The notes under the pieces: generated by a model
Told to the model about the DNA's origin: nothing
What the model saw: the letters and a program-made list of their open reading frames with translations, nothing else
Database searches by the model: none
From: an uncultured Pluralibacter sp.
Lineage (GTDB): Bacteria; Pseudomonadota; Gammaproteobacteria; Enterobacterales; Enterobacteriaceae
Direction: 5' to 3'
DNA length: 64,000 bases
NCBI RefSeq assembly: GCF_913775985.1
Contig: NZ_CAJYMB010000150.1
Location: forward strand, 245,312 to 309,311
Made by a program: the position numbers and the translations under genes
Part shown: piece by piece, positions 28,429 to 37,480 of the stretch
How positions within the stretch are numbered: the stretch's first letter is position 1
Layout of the letters: each line of letters begins with the position of its first letter

Positions 28429-30246
28429 ATGGCAAGAAAAAGTAGATTATTCATTCAAGGAATGCCTCACCTGGTACAGCTGCGTGGTCATAATCGCGAA
28501 CCGTTGTTTCGTGAGGATGACGACTATTCCGCGTTCACTCACGCGATGGACCTCGCCGCACGGCGTTATGGGATCGCTATTTACGGCTGGTCGCTGGCGC
28601 CCGAACGTATCCTTATTTTACTTACCGCCGAGGATAAGCATGCCCTCGGCCGCTTTATTCAGCACATTGGGCGCAGCTACGTGCCATTCTATAACCGTCG
28701 CTATCAGCGCCGGGGCGCCCTGTGGGACAACCGTTACTGCTGTAGCCCGCTTGAAGCAAATGCCTATTTTCTTATGGTGAAGCGCTTCGTCGAATGTAAC
28801 GAAGATGGTATCTGTGGGCGCCACTCTTTTGGTGCAGAGCCGTCAGGAGCGATAGTACTGCATCCAATCTGGATGCAGCTTGGCAGCAATCCTGACGAAC
28901 GCCTGCAGCGGTATCGGGATTTTTGCCGAACGGCGATGAGCCCCGCGCTGGTCGAACGGATTTGCCGCGCGCTGGACCAAAACTGTCTACTGGCCACTAT
29001 GGTCATCAGTCAGCAGCTGGAAAAGCGGCTTGAGAGGCCGCTTCATGCGCGACATATCGGTCGGCCGAGAAAACTGGAACAAAATCCTGTCGCTCGGTGG
29101 ACGTGGCTTGAGCAGCAGGCTGAACATTTTTTACAGCAGTATGGCTATCAGCAAATACGGTTGTCTATGCTGGAACGCGACCCGCTGTTTGCCCCGGGCG
29201 GCCCCGCGCTTCAGGGCAACGGCGAGCTGAGGGGCGACGGAACAACGGGTTGCTTGCGTATCGTTGCCGGCCAGCACAGCGACGGTGTGCTGAGCCGCCT
29301 GTGGTATACGGGAGTGATGTTTCGCCAATCGCTGAAGGATAAGCATATCCAGCAAAACCATCAGGTTGGCGTAGAAGCCTTCGGTGCGGAGGGGATTGAT
29401 ATTGAGCTGGAACATCTGATGATGCAGGCCTGTTTTTACCGCAGGCTCGGCATTGCCGATCGCGCGGAGCTACACCTCAATACGCTTGGAGATGCGCAGG
29501 ATGCCGAGGCTTATCGCCAGGCTTTACGCGCGTTTTATCAACCCGTAGCGCAGCTACTGGCACCGGAACAGCAGGCGTGGCTGGTCGATCATCCGGAATG
29601 GCTGGTTTATCATGACGATATTCTGCTGCAGCGGCTAGCTCCCGCAGCGCCGCAACACGCTGATTTTATCAGCACGGCGGCTCGTGAGCGCTTTCTTCGG
29701 CTTCAGCAGGCGCTAAATCGGCTGGGTATTGTCTGGCAACATGCCCCGGATCTCTTTCCGCGTAACCAGTACTGTCAGCTGGTATTTGAGTGGCGCAGCA
29801 CCGCCTTTGAGCGCAATGTGGTCCTGAGCCGGGGAGGGCGCTACGATGCCTGCGCCAGCAAAGTCGTTGGGCGTCAGATTTCCGCATTTGGATTCGCGTT
29901 TATCCTGGAGTCCATCATGTCACTCCTCAGCTATTCCCGACACTGTAATAAAAGTACAACGTCAGTGGATATCGTTATTATTCCCGAGCAGCCCCGCGTT
30001 GCTCCACAGGCGCTACTATTGACACATAAACTTCGTCAGCAGTTTCCACGTCTGAGTATCGTTAACGACAGCTCTACACTGAGGCTTACTACCAGACTCA
30101 AAAATTCACAGCGCAGCGGGGCGCGATTTACGCTTCAGCTTGAAGGTAATGGACAGACAATTCAGTTTTTTGATGCGCAAACACAGGGGCATGGGAAATC
30201 GAGTGTTGAGAAGATAACTGAAATATTGAGCCGGGCTATTGTATGA
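28429..30246 (+). CDS. Y1/TnpA_REP transposase-like domain fused to degenerate HisRS
   Basis: A 605-residue fusion. Residues 1-216 follow a long-type REP-associated tyrosine transposase: MARKSRLFIQGMPHLVQLRG start, RYGIAIYGWSLAP, FNRRY-like FYNRRYQRRGALWDNRY, and the usual C-terminal GRPRK (211-215). The HUH motif (normally P-N-H-x-H) reads PERILIL (58-64) and the nucleophilic Tyr aligns with Lys118, so it should not cut DNA. Residues about 222-605 are HisRS-like: TGCLR, LWYTGVMFR, VGVEAFG, VFEW and GGRYD (469-472) remain, but the motif 2 ERP and HisA RGLDYY are lost. The C-terminal anticodon-binding-like domain is present. Start 28429 is set by ATGGAG at 28414-28419. Function unknown; regulator binding a hairpin and sensing histidine or tRNA-His is inferred. 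Confidence 0.85.
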   Translation: MARKSRLFIQGMPHLVQLRGHNREPLFREDDDYSAFTHAMDLAARRYGIAIYGWSLAPERILILLTAEDKHALGRFIQHIGRSYVPFYNRRYQRRGALWDNRYCCSPLEANAYFLMVKRFVECNEDGICGRHSFGAEPSGAIVLHPIWMQLGSNPDERLQRYRDFCRTAMSPALVERICRALDQNCLLATMVISQQLEKRLERPLHARHIGRPRKLEQNPVARWTWLEQQAEHFLQQYGYQQIRLSMLERDPLFAPGGPALQGNGELRGDGTTGCLRIVAGQHSDGVLSRLWYTGVMFRQSLKDKHIQQNHQVGVEAFGAEGIDIELEHLMMQACFYRRLGIADRAELHLNTLGDAQDAEAYRQALRAFYQPVAQLLAPEQQAWLVDHPEWLVYHDDILLQRLAPAAPQHADFISTAARERFLRLQQALNRLGIVWQHAPDLFPRNQYCQLVFEWRSTAFERNVVLSRGGRYDACASKVVGRQISAFGFAFILESIMSLLSYSRHCNKSTTSVDIVIIPEQPRVAPQALLLTHKLRQQFPRLSIVNDSSTLRLTTRLKNSQRSGARFTLQLEGNGQTIQFFDAQTQGHGKSSVEKITEILSRAIV

Positions 30247-30380
30247 TTGTGTACAATGCTGTTCCCGGAAATAAAAAACTGATGACTTTATTAGTGTATG
30301 GCGCAAACAATTCGAGTTACGCTAAACCCGCAGGCCGAATAATTCGATCATGTAAAAGCAGCTTGAAGTATGGCGGGGGT

Positions 30381-30413
30381 ATAAAGGCCCTGTAATTACA
30401 CCAGGGCCTTTAT
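30381..30413 (+). terminator. Hairpin ending the hdc cluster
   Basis: Perfect 12-bp arms ATAAAGGCCCTG (30381-30392) and CAGGGCCTTTAT (30402-30413), 9-nt loop. It lies 135 bases after the fusion gene and 70 bases before the convergent hydrolase stop; probable terminator, possibly serving both sides. Confidence 0.65.
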
Positions 30414-30482
30414 ATGATATTAGACAGTCAATACACTGCGATATAATGATATCCCGGAGTTACACGGAGTAGCGTTATTCTA

Positions 30483-31580
30483 TTACTTATCGGCAGCGGC
30501 ATACTTGAGCACATTCCCCTCCCAACCATTTTTCCCGTAGTCGTTAACGTGAACAATACGCTGAACCGGCTGACCTTTATTGAAATTGATTTCATTCATT
30601 TTGACGTACACAATCGACGGTGAGAAAAGGGATTTATAATAGAACTCGCCGTGGCTTAAATCAGAAATAGTCTGGAAGTAAGTGGCGTTGCCTTTATTAT
30701 CCTCTTTACGCACGGTGTATTTTCCGTAGTCACGCATAATTGCCGCATCCATACCTATTTTATCATCGGGCATCCCTGGCGCTTCGGCATTATTGCTGAC
30801 CACGGCGAGGATAAAGCCCTGCGCCTGAGATTTATAGTCAGGCTGCGGTACGTGGTCCAGATCGTAGGTTGCGCGCACGAAGCGCTGGTCAGCATCCTGA
30901 CCGCCGGGGATCTGCTCCAGATCGGCATTTTTATATTTTTCCAGATTTTTCATCTGGTTGGCAATTGAAGGTGGGTTAGTCATAACGCGGTACTGTTTGC
31001 CGTGATAGATATTCACTTTGCCATTATCGATTTCAATAATCGCCGAATCGCCAGTTTTATCCTCAATGGCTAAATGCTTGGTGTCCGTAGCATAGTCAAT
31101 GGGCATTTTCTTCGCTTGCAGGCGCACGTTGTTCTGGATGGCGTTAACTGCATCATTTACCGTGGCAAAGTTATCCAGCACGTAACTCAGCCATGCCCGG
31201 CTCTCAAGCACCGGTTTGTCTTTATTACCGACGGTCTGCACCTGTTTACCGTTGGTATAATATTGTGTATGTCCCGCCAGACCCGCTTCGTTCATGCCGT
31301 CCATGGGAAATTCGTTATCGGCATAAATAACCACGCTGCCGTATTTTGTCACCCACTTGGGCGCGTTCTTCGCGTCGCTGCCGGTGTGCGCCACGCCGCG
31401 CGGGGTGATCACCAGCGCCGGATCTACCGGGCCAAAAAAATCGAGGTTTCGCGCGCTCACCATGTAGCCAGGGTATTGGTTTAAAAAAGCGCGGGTGCAC
31501 GCCTGAGCGCTACTTATTAATGCCGTGCTTAATGCTGCGCCTACCAATACGGTGAGCAAAGTCTTATTTAATGATTTCAT
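30483..31580 (-). CDS. Exported choloylglycine hydrolase/penicillin V acylase-family Ntn-hydrolase
   Basis: A 365-residue linear amide C-N hydrolase. A Sec signal peptide spans residues 1-27 (MKSLNKTLLT...SSAQA) and cleavage after AQA would directly expose Cys28 of CTRAFLNQ, the N-terminal nucleophile of this family. Other family residues are SARNLDF (Arg and Asp near the pocket), NEAGLAGHTQY and LESRAWLSYVLDN. The substrate (bile-salt conjugate, penicillin V, N-acyl-homoserine lactone or other amide) cannot be read from sequence. Start 31580 is backed by AAGGATATGAA; the ATG at 31607 is not. Confidence 0.85.
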   Translation of the reverse strand: MKSLNKTLLTVLVGAALSTALISSAQACTRAFLNQYPGYMVSARNLDFFGPVDPALVITPRGVAHTGSDAKNAPKWVTKYGSVVIYADNEFPMDGMNEAGLAGHTQYYTNGKQVQTVGNKDKPVLESRAWLSYVLDNFATVNDAVNAIQNNVRLQAKKMPIDYATDTKHLAIEDKTGDSAIIEIDNGKVNIYHGKQYRVMTNPPSIANQMKNLEKYKNADLEQIPGGQDADQRFVRATYDLDHVPQPDYKSQAQGFILAVVSNNAEAPGMPDDKIGMDAAIMRDYGKYTVRKEDNKGNATYFQTISDLSHGEFYYKSLFSPSIVYVKMNEINFNKGQPVQRIVHVNDYGKNGWEGNVLKYAAADK

Positions 31581-31993
31581 TTCATATCCTTGTATTTTCT
31601 TCCACAATTAAATCTGAGATAAGCTGGCTATGACACTACTACCCCTTTTATTAATAAGGTTATGTATTTGTGCTAATGCGTGTAATAGATGTCTTCAGGA
31701 TGATGAAGTGAATATTTGTCTGAATGTAAAATATGCACCAATAAAATGAATAATGGTAAAAATTAAAATGAGATGATTAAAAGAGACAGAGGGATGAATT
31801 ATTGATAGTGGCGCAGATGCCCGTTGGCGGACAGCGCTAAGAAGAGGCGGACGAACCTTACATCATTAATATTGGAACGGTGTGTTTTATCCGGGAGACA
31901 TTTTTAAACGCGCTGGTGGTGTATTGCGGACAATGGTAAGGCGGCAGCCGATCGCGTTACGCGGCCGGCTGCCGGGCTGAGCAGAGAGGTAAA
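31581..31993. other. 413-bp gap at the right edge of the accessory block
   Basis: AT-rich near the hydrolase promoter, then GC-rich near cnoX. The only structure seen is GGCAGCCG (31943-31950) / CGGCTGCC (31966-31973), a hairpin just after the cnoX stop that could be its terminator. No gene, transposon end or target duplication recognized. Confidence 0.5.
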
Positions 31994-32848
31994 TCAGTAC
32001 ATCAGCGAGTAGAGCTGGCGGCGATACTTCGACGCCAGCGCGTCGCCGGTGCCGAGCGCCGCGAGGATCTCCTGCAGCATCTTGCGCGCCTGGCCGTCGG
32101 CGGCGCCGAGATCTTTTCTCAGGTGGCCGAACAGCAGCTCCAGCGCCTCTTCATTGCGGCCCACCTGGTGCAGCTGGAGCGCAAGCTGGGATGCCAGCGC
32201 GGCGTCTTGCGGATTGTCGGCGACCTGCTGCTGAAGCTGCTGGATCTCCGGCGTATCGGCGGCCTGCTTGAGCAGTTCGATCTGCGCCACCAGACCCTGA
32301 TAGCGCGTGTCCCGATCCTGTAGCGGAATAGTTTTTAGCGTAGCTTCGGCGTCTTCGGAGCGGTTGAGGGCGATTTGCGTCTCCGCCAGCAGCAGGCCAA
32401 TCTGGCTCTCCTGATTCGAGAGCTGCCAGGCCTCTTTCAGCAGCGGCAGGGCTTCGGCGTATTTCTCTTCCTGCATCAGCGCCATGGCTTCCTGCGCTTT
32501 TAGCTCCTCTTCACGGGGCAGCACTTTGTCCAGCAGCGCGCGGATAGCCTCTTCAGGCTGCGGGCCCTGGAAGCCGTCAACCGGCTGGCCGTTCTGGAAC
32601 AGATACACCGTAGGAATAGCGCGCAGGCCGAACTGCGCGGCGATAGCCTGCTCGGCGTCGCAGTCCACTTTCGCCAGAATAAATTGCCCGGCGTACTGGG
32701 CCGCGAGCCTGTCGAGAACCGGATCCAGTTCCTGGCAGTGCTGGCTGCGTGCCGACCAGAAGTAGAACAGCACCGGAACCGTCATTGACTGGTCCAGCGT
32801 CTGGTGCAGGTTAGCTTCGGTAATGTTGACGATATTCTGTTCAGACAT
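31994..32848 (-). CDS. cnoX: Chaperedoxin CnoX (YbbN)
   Basis: A 284-residue protein with an N-terminal thioredoxin domain whose active site is degenerate (SARSQHC in place of WCGPC, as in E. coli SQHC) and a C-terminal TPR region (from about residue 115). In E. coli CnoX is a holdase activated by hypochlorous acid that works with GroEL and DnaK/J. Start at 32848 ([14 protein letters not shown]) gives the E. coli length; ATG 32860 would add four residues. Confidence 0.94.
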   Translation of the reverse strand: MSEQNIVNITEANLHQTLDQSMTVPVLFYFWSARSQHCQELDPVLDRLAAQYAGQFILAKVDCDAEQAIAAQFGLRAIPTVYLFQNGQPVDGFQGPQPEEAIRALLDKVLPREEELKAQEAMALMQEEKYAEALPLLKEAWQLSNQESQIGLLLAETQIALNRSEDAEATLKTIPLQDRDTRYQGLVAQIELLKQAADTPEIQQLQQQVADNPQDAALASQLALQLHQVGRNEEALELLFGHLRKDLGAADGQARKMLQEILAALGTGDALASKYRRQLYSLMY

Positions 32849-32970
32849 AGAGATTCTCATTATCCAGTGGGATGTTCTGCGCCGGATGTGCGAAGCGACT
32901 TCCGGCGGCGCCGCCCTTGGCAGCGTAAATGATGTGAGTATACATGGGGGCCAAAGCCTGCGGCTTCAAC

Positions 32971-33777
32971 TCATCCCCGCAGAATTTTGTCCATCACGCG
33001 CCCCGGCAGCAGGCGCTTGAGCACCATGACGGCGTAGGTCACTACCGTCACCGGATAGCGCATTTTTGGGTGCGGGCTGGTGAAGGCGTGGCGCACTTTC
33101 GCCACCACCGCCTCCGGGCCCAGCGTAAAGCGGGCGGCGATGCCGGGATTTTTCACCGGCTTGTCCGCCTCGCCCTGGGTGACGTTGTCGGTAAAGCGGG
33201 TGCGGATCGGGCCGGGCTCAATCAGGCTTACCGCGATGCCGCTGTGGCGCAGCTCCATGCGCAGCGCGTCGGACCAGGCTTCCAGCGCATATTTGCTGGC
33301 GGCGTAGGCTCCGCGTCCCGGGGTGGAAATCAGCCCCATCACCGATGAAGTCATAACAATCCGCCCTTCGCGGTGCGGCAGCATCGCCGGCAGCAGCAGC
33401 ATGGTCAGCTGGTGAACGCCGAAGAAATTGGTGGCGAACTGCTGTTCTATCTGTTCGCGGCTGAGGGTCATAAGCGGACCGTACAGCCCGAAGCCGGCGT
33501 TATTGAAGATGCCGTACAGCCGGTTGTCGGCCAGGGCAATAATCTCCCGCGCGGCGGCTTCGACGCTGTCAGAAGAATCCACATCCAGCGCGACGCCGGT
33601 TAATCCCAGCGTCGCCATCCGCGCCACGTCCTGCGGTTTGCGGCAGGCGGCCAGCACCCGAAATCCAAGACGCTGAAGCTCAAGCGCGCTCTCCAGACCG
33701 ATGCCGCTGGAGCAGCCGGTCACTAACACCGTTTTTTGCATAACTTTACCTGAAGACGGCGGCTGATTATTCGCCAC
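32971..33777 (-). CDS. ybbO: SDR-family oxidoreductase YbbO
   Basis: Short-chain dehydrogenase of 268 residues. The cofactor loop is TGCSSGIG near residue 20, NNAG follows at about 92, and the catalytic Ser-Tyr-Lys are in TSSVMGL and YAASK. Basic residues after the loop (ACRKPQD) favour NADP. E. coli YbbO acts on aldehydes in vitro. It overlaps the 3' end of upstream tesA by 11 bases, so the two are probably co-transcribed. Confidence 0.92.
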   Translation of the reverse strand: MANNQPPSSGKVMQKTVLVTGCSSGIGLESALELQRLGFRVLAACRKPQDVARMATLGLTGVALDVDSSDSVEAAAREIIALADNRLYGIFNNAGFGLYGPLMTLSREQIEQQFATNFFGVHQLTMLLLPAMLPHREGRIVMTSSVMGLISTPGRGAYAASKYALEAWSDALRMELRHSGIAVSLIEPGPIRTRFTDNVTQGEADKPVKNPGIAARFTLGPEAVVAKVRHAFTSPHPKMRYPVTVVTYAVMVLKRLLPGRVMDKILRG

Positions 33778-34396
33778 CGTGTTTAACTATCGGAGCCAGC
33801 CGGGACGCCATCCAGTCGGCAATAAACGGCTGGGCGTCAGGGTTGGGATGAATACCGTCGTCCTGCATCCACTGCGGCTTTAAGTACACCTGCTCCATGA
33901 AAAAGGGCAGCAGCGGGATGGCGTGCTGCTGCGCCAGTTCGGGGTAAATGGCGCTAAACGACGCGGTGTAGCGGCGGCCGTAGTTGGCGGGCAGGCGGAT
34001 CTGCATCAGCAGCGGCTCGGCGCCGGCGGCCTGCACGGTGCGGATCACCTTGTCGAGCGTCTGCCTGAGCTGCGCGGGGGGGAAACCGCGCAGTCCGTCA
34101 TTGCCGCCAAGTTCCACCAGCACCCAGCGCGGATGATGCTGTTCCAGCAGCGCGGGCAGGCGCGCGAGCCCCTGCTGCGCCGTATCGCCGCTAATACTGC
34201 CATTGACAATACGCGTCTTTGGCTGCCACTTTTCATTGAGCAGGGCAGGCCACGCGGACGTTGCCGCCATGCGATAGCCCGCGCTCAGGCTGTCACCCAG
34301 AACCAGCAGCGTATCTGCCGCCGCGGCGCGACAGGTTAACAGAATCAGACACAGGAAAGGCAGATGCCAGCGGAAAACATACTTGAAGTTCATCAT
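33767..34396 (-). CDS. tesA: Periplasmic thioesterase I / lysophospholipase L1
   Basis: SGNH hydrolase of 209 residues. Signal peptide 1-26, then GDSLSAGY with nucleophile Ser36 (Ser10 of the mature protein). The other SGNH blocks are ISGDTAQQG, GGNDGLRG and the C-terminal DDGIHPN carrying the Asp/His pair. It hydrolyses acyl-CoA and lysophospholipids. Its first 33 bases overlap the start of divergent ybbA, as in E. coli. Confidence 0.95.
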   Translation of the reverse strand: MMNFKYVFRWHLPFLCLILLTCRAAAADTLLVLGDSLSAGYRMAATSAWPALLNEKWQPKTRIVNGSISGDTAQQGLARLPALLEQHHPRWVLVELGGNDGLRGFPPAQLRQTLDKVIRTVQAAGAEPLLMQIRLPANYGRRYTASFSAIYPELAQQHAIPLLPFFMEQVYLKPQWMQDDGIHPNPDAQPFIADWMASRLAPIVKHGGE

Positions 34397-35050
34397 CTTA
34401 AGAAGTCCGTCGGTCAGGGGGAGCAGGAACTCTCCATCCTTACCGGAGTTGAGCTGCTTGTCAAACGGGGCCAGAGCATTGCCCTAATTGGCGAGTCCGG
34501 CTCGGGAAAGTCCACGCTGCTGGCGATCCTCGCCGGTCTTGACGACGGCAGCAGCGGTGAGGTCAATCTCCTCGGCCAGCCGCTGCATCAGCTGGATGAG
34601 GAGGCTCGGGCAGCGCTGCGCGCGCGCCACGTCGGCTTTGTCTTTCAGTCATTTATGCTGGTGCCGACGCTGAACGCGCTGGAGAACGTCGAATTACCTG
34701 CCCTGCTGCGCGGGGAGAGCGATCGGCAGGGCCGCGAGCACGCCCGGGCGCTGCTCGAACAGCTTGGGCTCGGCAAGCGCCTTCATCATCTTCCCGCCCA
34801 GCTCTCCGGCGGCGAGCAGCAGCGGGTGGCGCTTGCCCGGGCCTTTAACGGCCAGCCGGCGCTGCTGTTTGCCGACGAACCTACCGGTAATCTCGATCGG
34901 CAAACCGGAGACCGGATCGCCGATCTGCTTTTCTCCCTTAACCGCGAGCACGGCACGACGCTGATTCTGGTGACCCACGATCCGCAGCTGGCGGCGCGCT
35001 GCGACCGGCGCCTGCGGCTGGTGGACGGAACGCTGCGGGAGGAAGCATGA
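34364..35050 (+). CDS. ybbA: ABC transporter ATPase YbbA
   Basis: LolD/MacB-type ATPase of 228 residues: Walker A GESGSGKST (43-51), Q-loop FVFQSFMLVPTLNALENVELP, signature LSGGEQQRVALARAF, Walker B LLFADEPTGNLD. It pairs with the FtsX-like permease YbbP, whose gene overlaps its stop by four bases. Substrate is unknown. The start codon lies within the divergent tesA gene. Confidence 0.94.
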   Translation: MPAENILEVHHLKKSVGQGEQELSILTGVELLVKRGQSIALIGESGSGKSTLLAILAGLDDGSSGEVNLLGQPLHQLDEEARAALRARHVGFVFQSFMLVPTLNALENVELPALLRGESDRQGREHARALLEQLGLGKRLHHLPAQLSGGEQQRVALARAFNGQPALLFADEPTGNLDRQTGDRIADLLFSLNREHGTTLILVTHDPQLAARCDRRLRLVDGTLREEA

Positions 35051-37461
35051 TTGCCCGCTGGTTCTGGCGCGAGTGGCGCACGCCGTCGCTGCTGATTGTC
35101 TGGATGGCGCTGAGCCTGGCGGTGGCCTGCGTGCTGGCGCTGGGCAGTATCAGCGACCGCATGGAGAAAGGGCTCAGCCAGCAGAGCCGCGACTTCCTCG
35201 CCGGCGATAGGGTGCTGCGCGTCTCGCGTGAAGTGCCCGCAGCGTGGCTGGACAAGGCCCGCGCGCTGGGCCTGAAAGTCGCGCCGCAGGTCACTTTTCC
35301 GACCATGACCTACGCCGGAGATACGCCGCAGCTGGCGAGCGTAAAGGCGGTGGACGTGCTTTACCCTCTCTACGGCGAGCTGCAAACGCAGCCGCCGGGC
35401 CTCAAGCCGCAGTCGGGTAGCGTGCTGCTCTCCTCCCGGCTGATGGCAATGCTGAGCCTGAAAGCGGGAGACAGTATTGACGTGGGCGATGCGACGCTGC
35501 GCGTTGCCGGGATCATCGTCCAGGAGCCCGATGCCGGTTTTAACCCGTTTCAAATAGCGCCCGGCCTGATGATGAGCCGCGCCGACGTGGCCAAAACCGG
35601 GGCCATTCAGCCCGGCAGCCGCGTGACCTGGCGCTACAAGTTTGCCGGCAGCCCGCCGCAGATTGAGGCTTATGAGACGTGGCTGCTGCCGCAGCTCGGG
35701 GAGGACCAGCGCTGGATCGGCCCGCAGCAGGATGAAGGCGCGCTGGGCAAGTCGATGGAGCGCTCCCGCCAGTTTCTGCTGCTTTCGGCGCTGCTGACGC
35801 TGCTGCTGGCGGTGGCCGCCGTCGCGGTGGCTATGAGCCACTACTGCCGCAGCCGCTACGATCTGGTGGCGGTACTGAAAACGCTGGGGGCGGGCAGGGC
35901 GCAGCTGCGTAAGATCATTTTAGGGCAGTGGTCGCTGCTGCTGCTGCTTTCGCTGCTGACCGGCGGCGCGCTGGGGCTGCTGTTTGAAAAAGTGCTGCTA
36001 TTACTTCTCGCCCCGGTGCTGCCGGGGGCGCTGCCGCCGGCAAGTTTGTGGCCGTGGACGTGGGCGGCGGGGGCCATGATTGTCATTTCGCTGCTGGTGG
36101 GCGCCCGACCGTGGCGCCTGCTGCTGGCTACGCGCCCGCTGCGGGTGCTCAGGCGCGATGCGGTGGCCAGCGTCTGGCCGCTGAAGATCTACATTCCGGC
36201 GATGGCGATAACGGTGGTTACGCTGCTGGGGCTGCTGATGGGCGGATCGATGCTGCTGTGGGCGGTACTCGGCGGCGCGGTGGTGCTGGCGCTGCTGTGC
36301 GGGCTGGCAGGCTGGCTGCTGCTGGCAGGGCTGCGGCGGTTGACGCTAACCTCGCTCTCCCTGCGCCTGGCAGTGAGCCGCCTGCTGCGCCAGCCGTGGT
36401 CCACAATGAGCCAGCTGGCCGCATTCTCGCTCTCCTTTATGCTGCTGGCCCTGCTGCTGGTGCTGCGCGGCGATCTGCTGGACCGCTGGCAGCAGCAAAT
36501 GCCGCCGGACAGCCCCAACTATTTCCTGATCAATATTGCCCCGGAGCAGGTGGCGCCGGTTAAGACGTTCCTCGCTGAACATCAGGTCGCACCCTCGGAT
36601 TTCTACCCGGTGGTGCGCGCGCGCCTGACGGAAATAGGCGGGAAAAGCACCGCCGGCAACCCCGACGAGGCGCTGAACCGCGAGCTGAACCTGACGTGGC
36701 TGGACCGGCCGCTGCAGCACAATACGCTGGTGGCCGGCAGCTGGCCGCCGAAGGCGGGGGAGGTTTCTATCGAAGAGGGGCTGGCGAAGCGGCTTGCTAT
36801 TGGCATTGGTGATAAGGTCGGCTTTACCGGCGATACCCAGCCTTTTAGCGCCACCGTTTCCAGCATTCGCAAGGTGGACTGGGAGAGCCTGCGGCCCAAC
36901 TTCTTCTTTATTTTCCCGCCGGGACCGCTGGATGCCCAGCCCCAGAGCTGGCTGACCAGCTTTCGCTGGAACGGCGATAGCGCGCTGCTGGCGCAGCTTA
37001 ATCGCCAGTTCCCTACCGTCGGGCTACTCGATATCGGCGCGATCCTGCGGCAGGTAGGGGAGGTGCTGAGCCAGGTTAGCCGCGCGCTGGAAGTGATGGT
37101 GGTGCTGGTGACGCTCTGCGGCGTATTGCTGCTGCTGGCGCAGGTGCAGGTCGGCATGCGCCAGCGCCACCAGGAGCTGGTGGTGTGGCGCACGCTCGGC
37201 GCCGGGAAAAAGCTGCTGCGCCGCACGCTGCTGGTTGAGTTTGCGCTGTTGGGCGGCGTCTCGGGGCTGGTTGCGGCGGCGGGGGCGGAAGCCGCCCTCG
37301 GGTTACTGCAGAGTCAGGTATTTGACTTTAGCTGGCAGCCGGACTGGAGGCTGTGGGTGATTTTGCCCCTGTGCGGCGCGCTGCTGCTGTCGCTGTGCGG
37401 CAGCGGATTAGGGAACAGATTACTGAAAGGCACCGGGCTGTTTCGCCAGCTTGCCCGTTAA
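35047..37461 (+). CDS. ybbP: FtsX-like ABC permease YbbP
   Basis: An 804-residue membrane protein with ten or so hydrophobic helices, large periplasmic domains after helix 1 and in the middle, and FtsX-type helix clusters near residues 250-460 and 685-800. It forms an exporter or mechanotransmission complex with YbbA; the genes overlap by four bases. In E. coli K-12 the next gene is rhsD; here a T-rich terminator and two porins follow. Confidence 0.92.
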   Translation: MIARWFWREWRTPSLLIVWMALSLAVACVLALGSISDRMEKGLSQQSRDFLAGDRVLRVSREVPAAWLDKARALGLKVAPQVTFPTMTYAGDTPQLASVKAVDVLYPLYGELQTQPPGLKPQSGSVLLSSRLMAMLSLKAGDSIDVGDATLRVAGIIVQEPDAGFNPFQIAPGLMMSRADVAKTGAIQPGSRVTWRYKFAGSPPQIEAYETWLLPQLGEDQRWIGPQQDEGALGKSMERSRQFLLLSALLTLLLAVAAVAVAMSHYCRSRYDLVAVLKTLGAGRAQLRKIILGQWSLLLLLSLLTGGALGLLFEKVLLLLLAPVLPGALPPASLWPWTWAAGAMIVISLLVGARPWRLLLATRPLRVLRRDAVASVWPLKIYIPAMAITVVTLLGLLMGGSMLLWAVLGGAVVLALLCGLAGWLLLAGLRRLTLTSLSLRLAVSRLLRQPWSTMSQLAAFSLSFMLLALLLVLRGDLLDRWQQQMPPDSPNYFLINIAPEQVAPVKTFLAEHQVAPSDFYPVVRARLTEIGGKSTAGNPDEALNRELNLTWLDRPLQHNTLVAGSWPPKAGEVSIEEGLAKRLAIGIGDKVGFTGDTQPFSATVSSIRKVDWESLRPNFFFIFPPGPLDAQPQSWLTSFRWNGDSALLAQLNRQFPTVGLLDIGAILRQVGEVLSQVSRALEVMVVLVTLCGVLLLLAQVQVGMRQRHQELVVWRTLGAGKKLLRRTLLVEFALLGGVSGLVAAAGAEAALGLLQSQVFDFSWQPDWRLWVILPLCGALLLSLCGSGLGNRLLKGTGLFRQLAR

Positions 37462-37480
37462 TTAATTTCGGTGACTAATT

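Noticed and set aside
28429..30246. Active insertion sequence
   Set aside because: The transposase-like part lacks HUH and Tyr residues by eye, has no terminal ends or target duplication, and continues in frame into a HisRS-like domain.
30483..31580. Lipoprotein signal in the Ntn-hydrolase
   Set aside because: The residues before Cys28 (A-Q-A) do not fit the lipobox, and the Cys matches the catalytic nucleophile.
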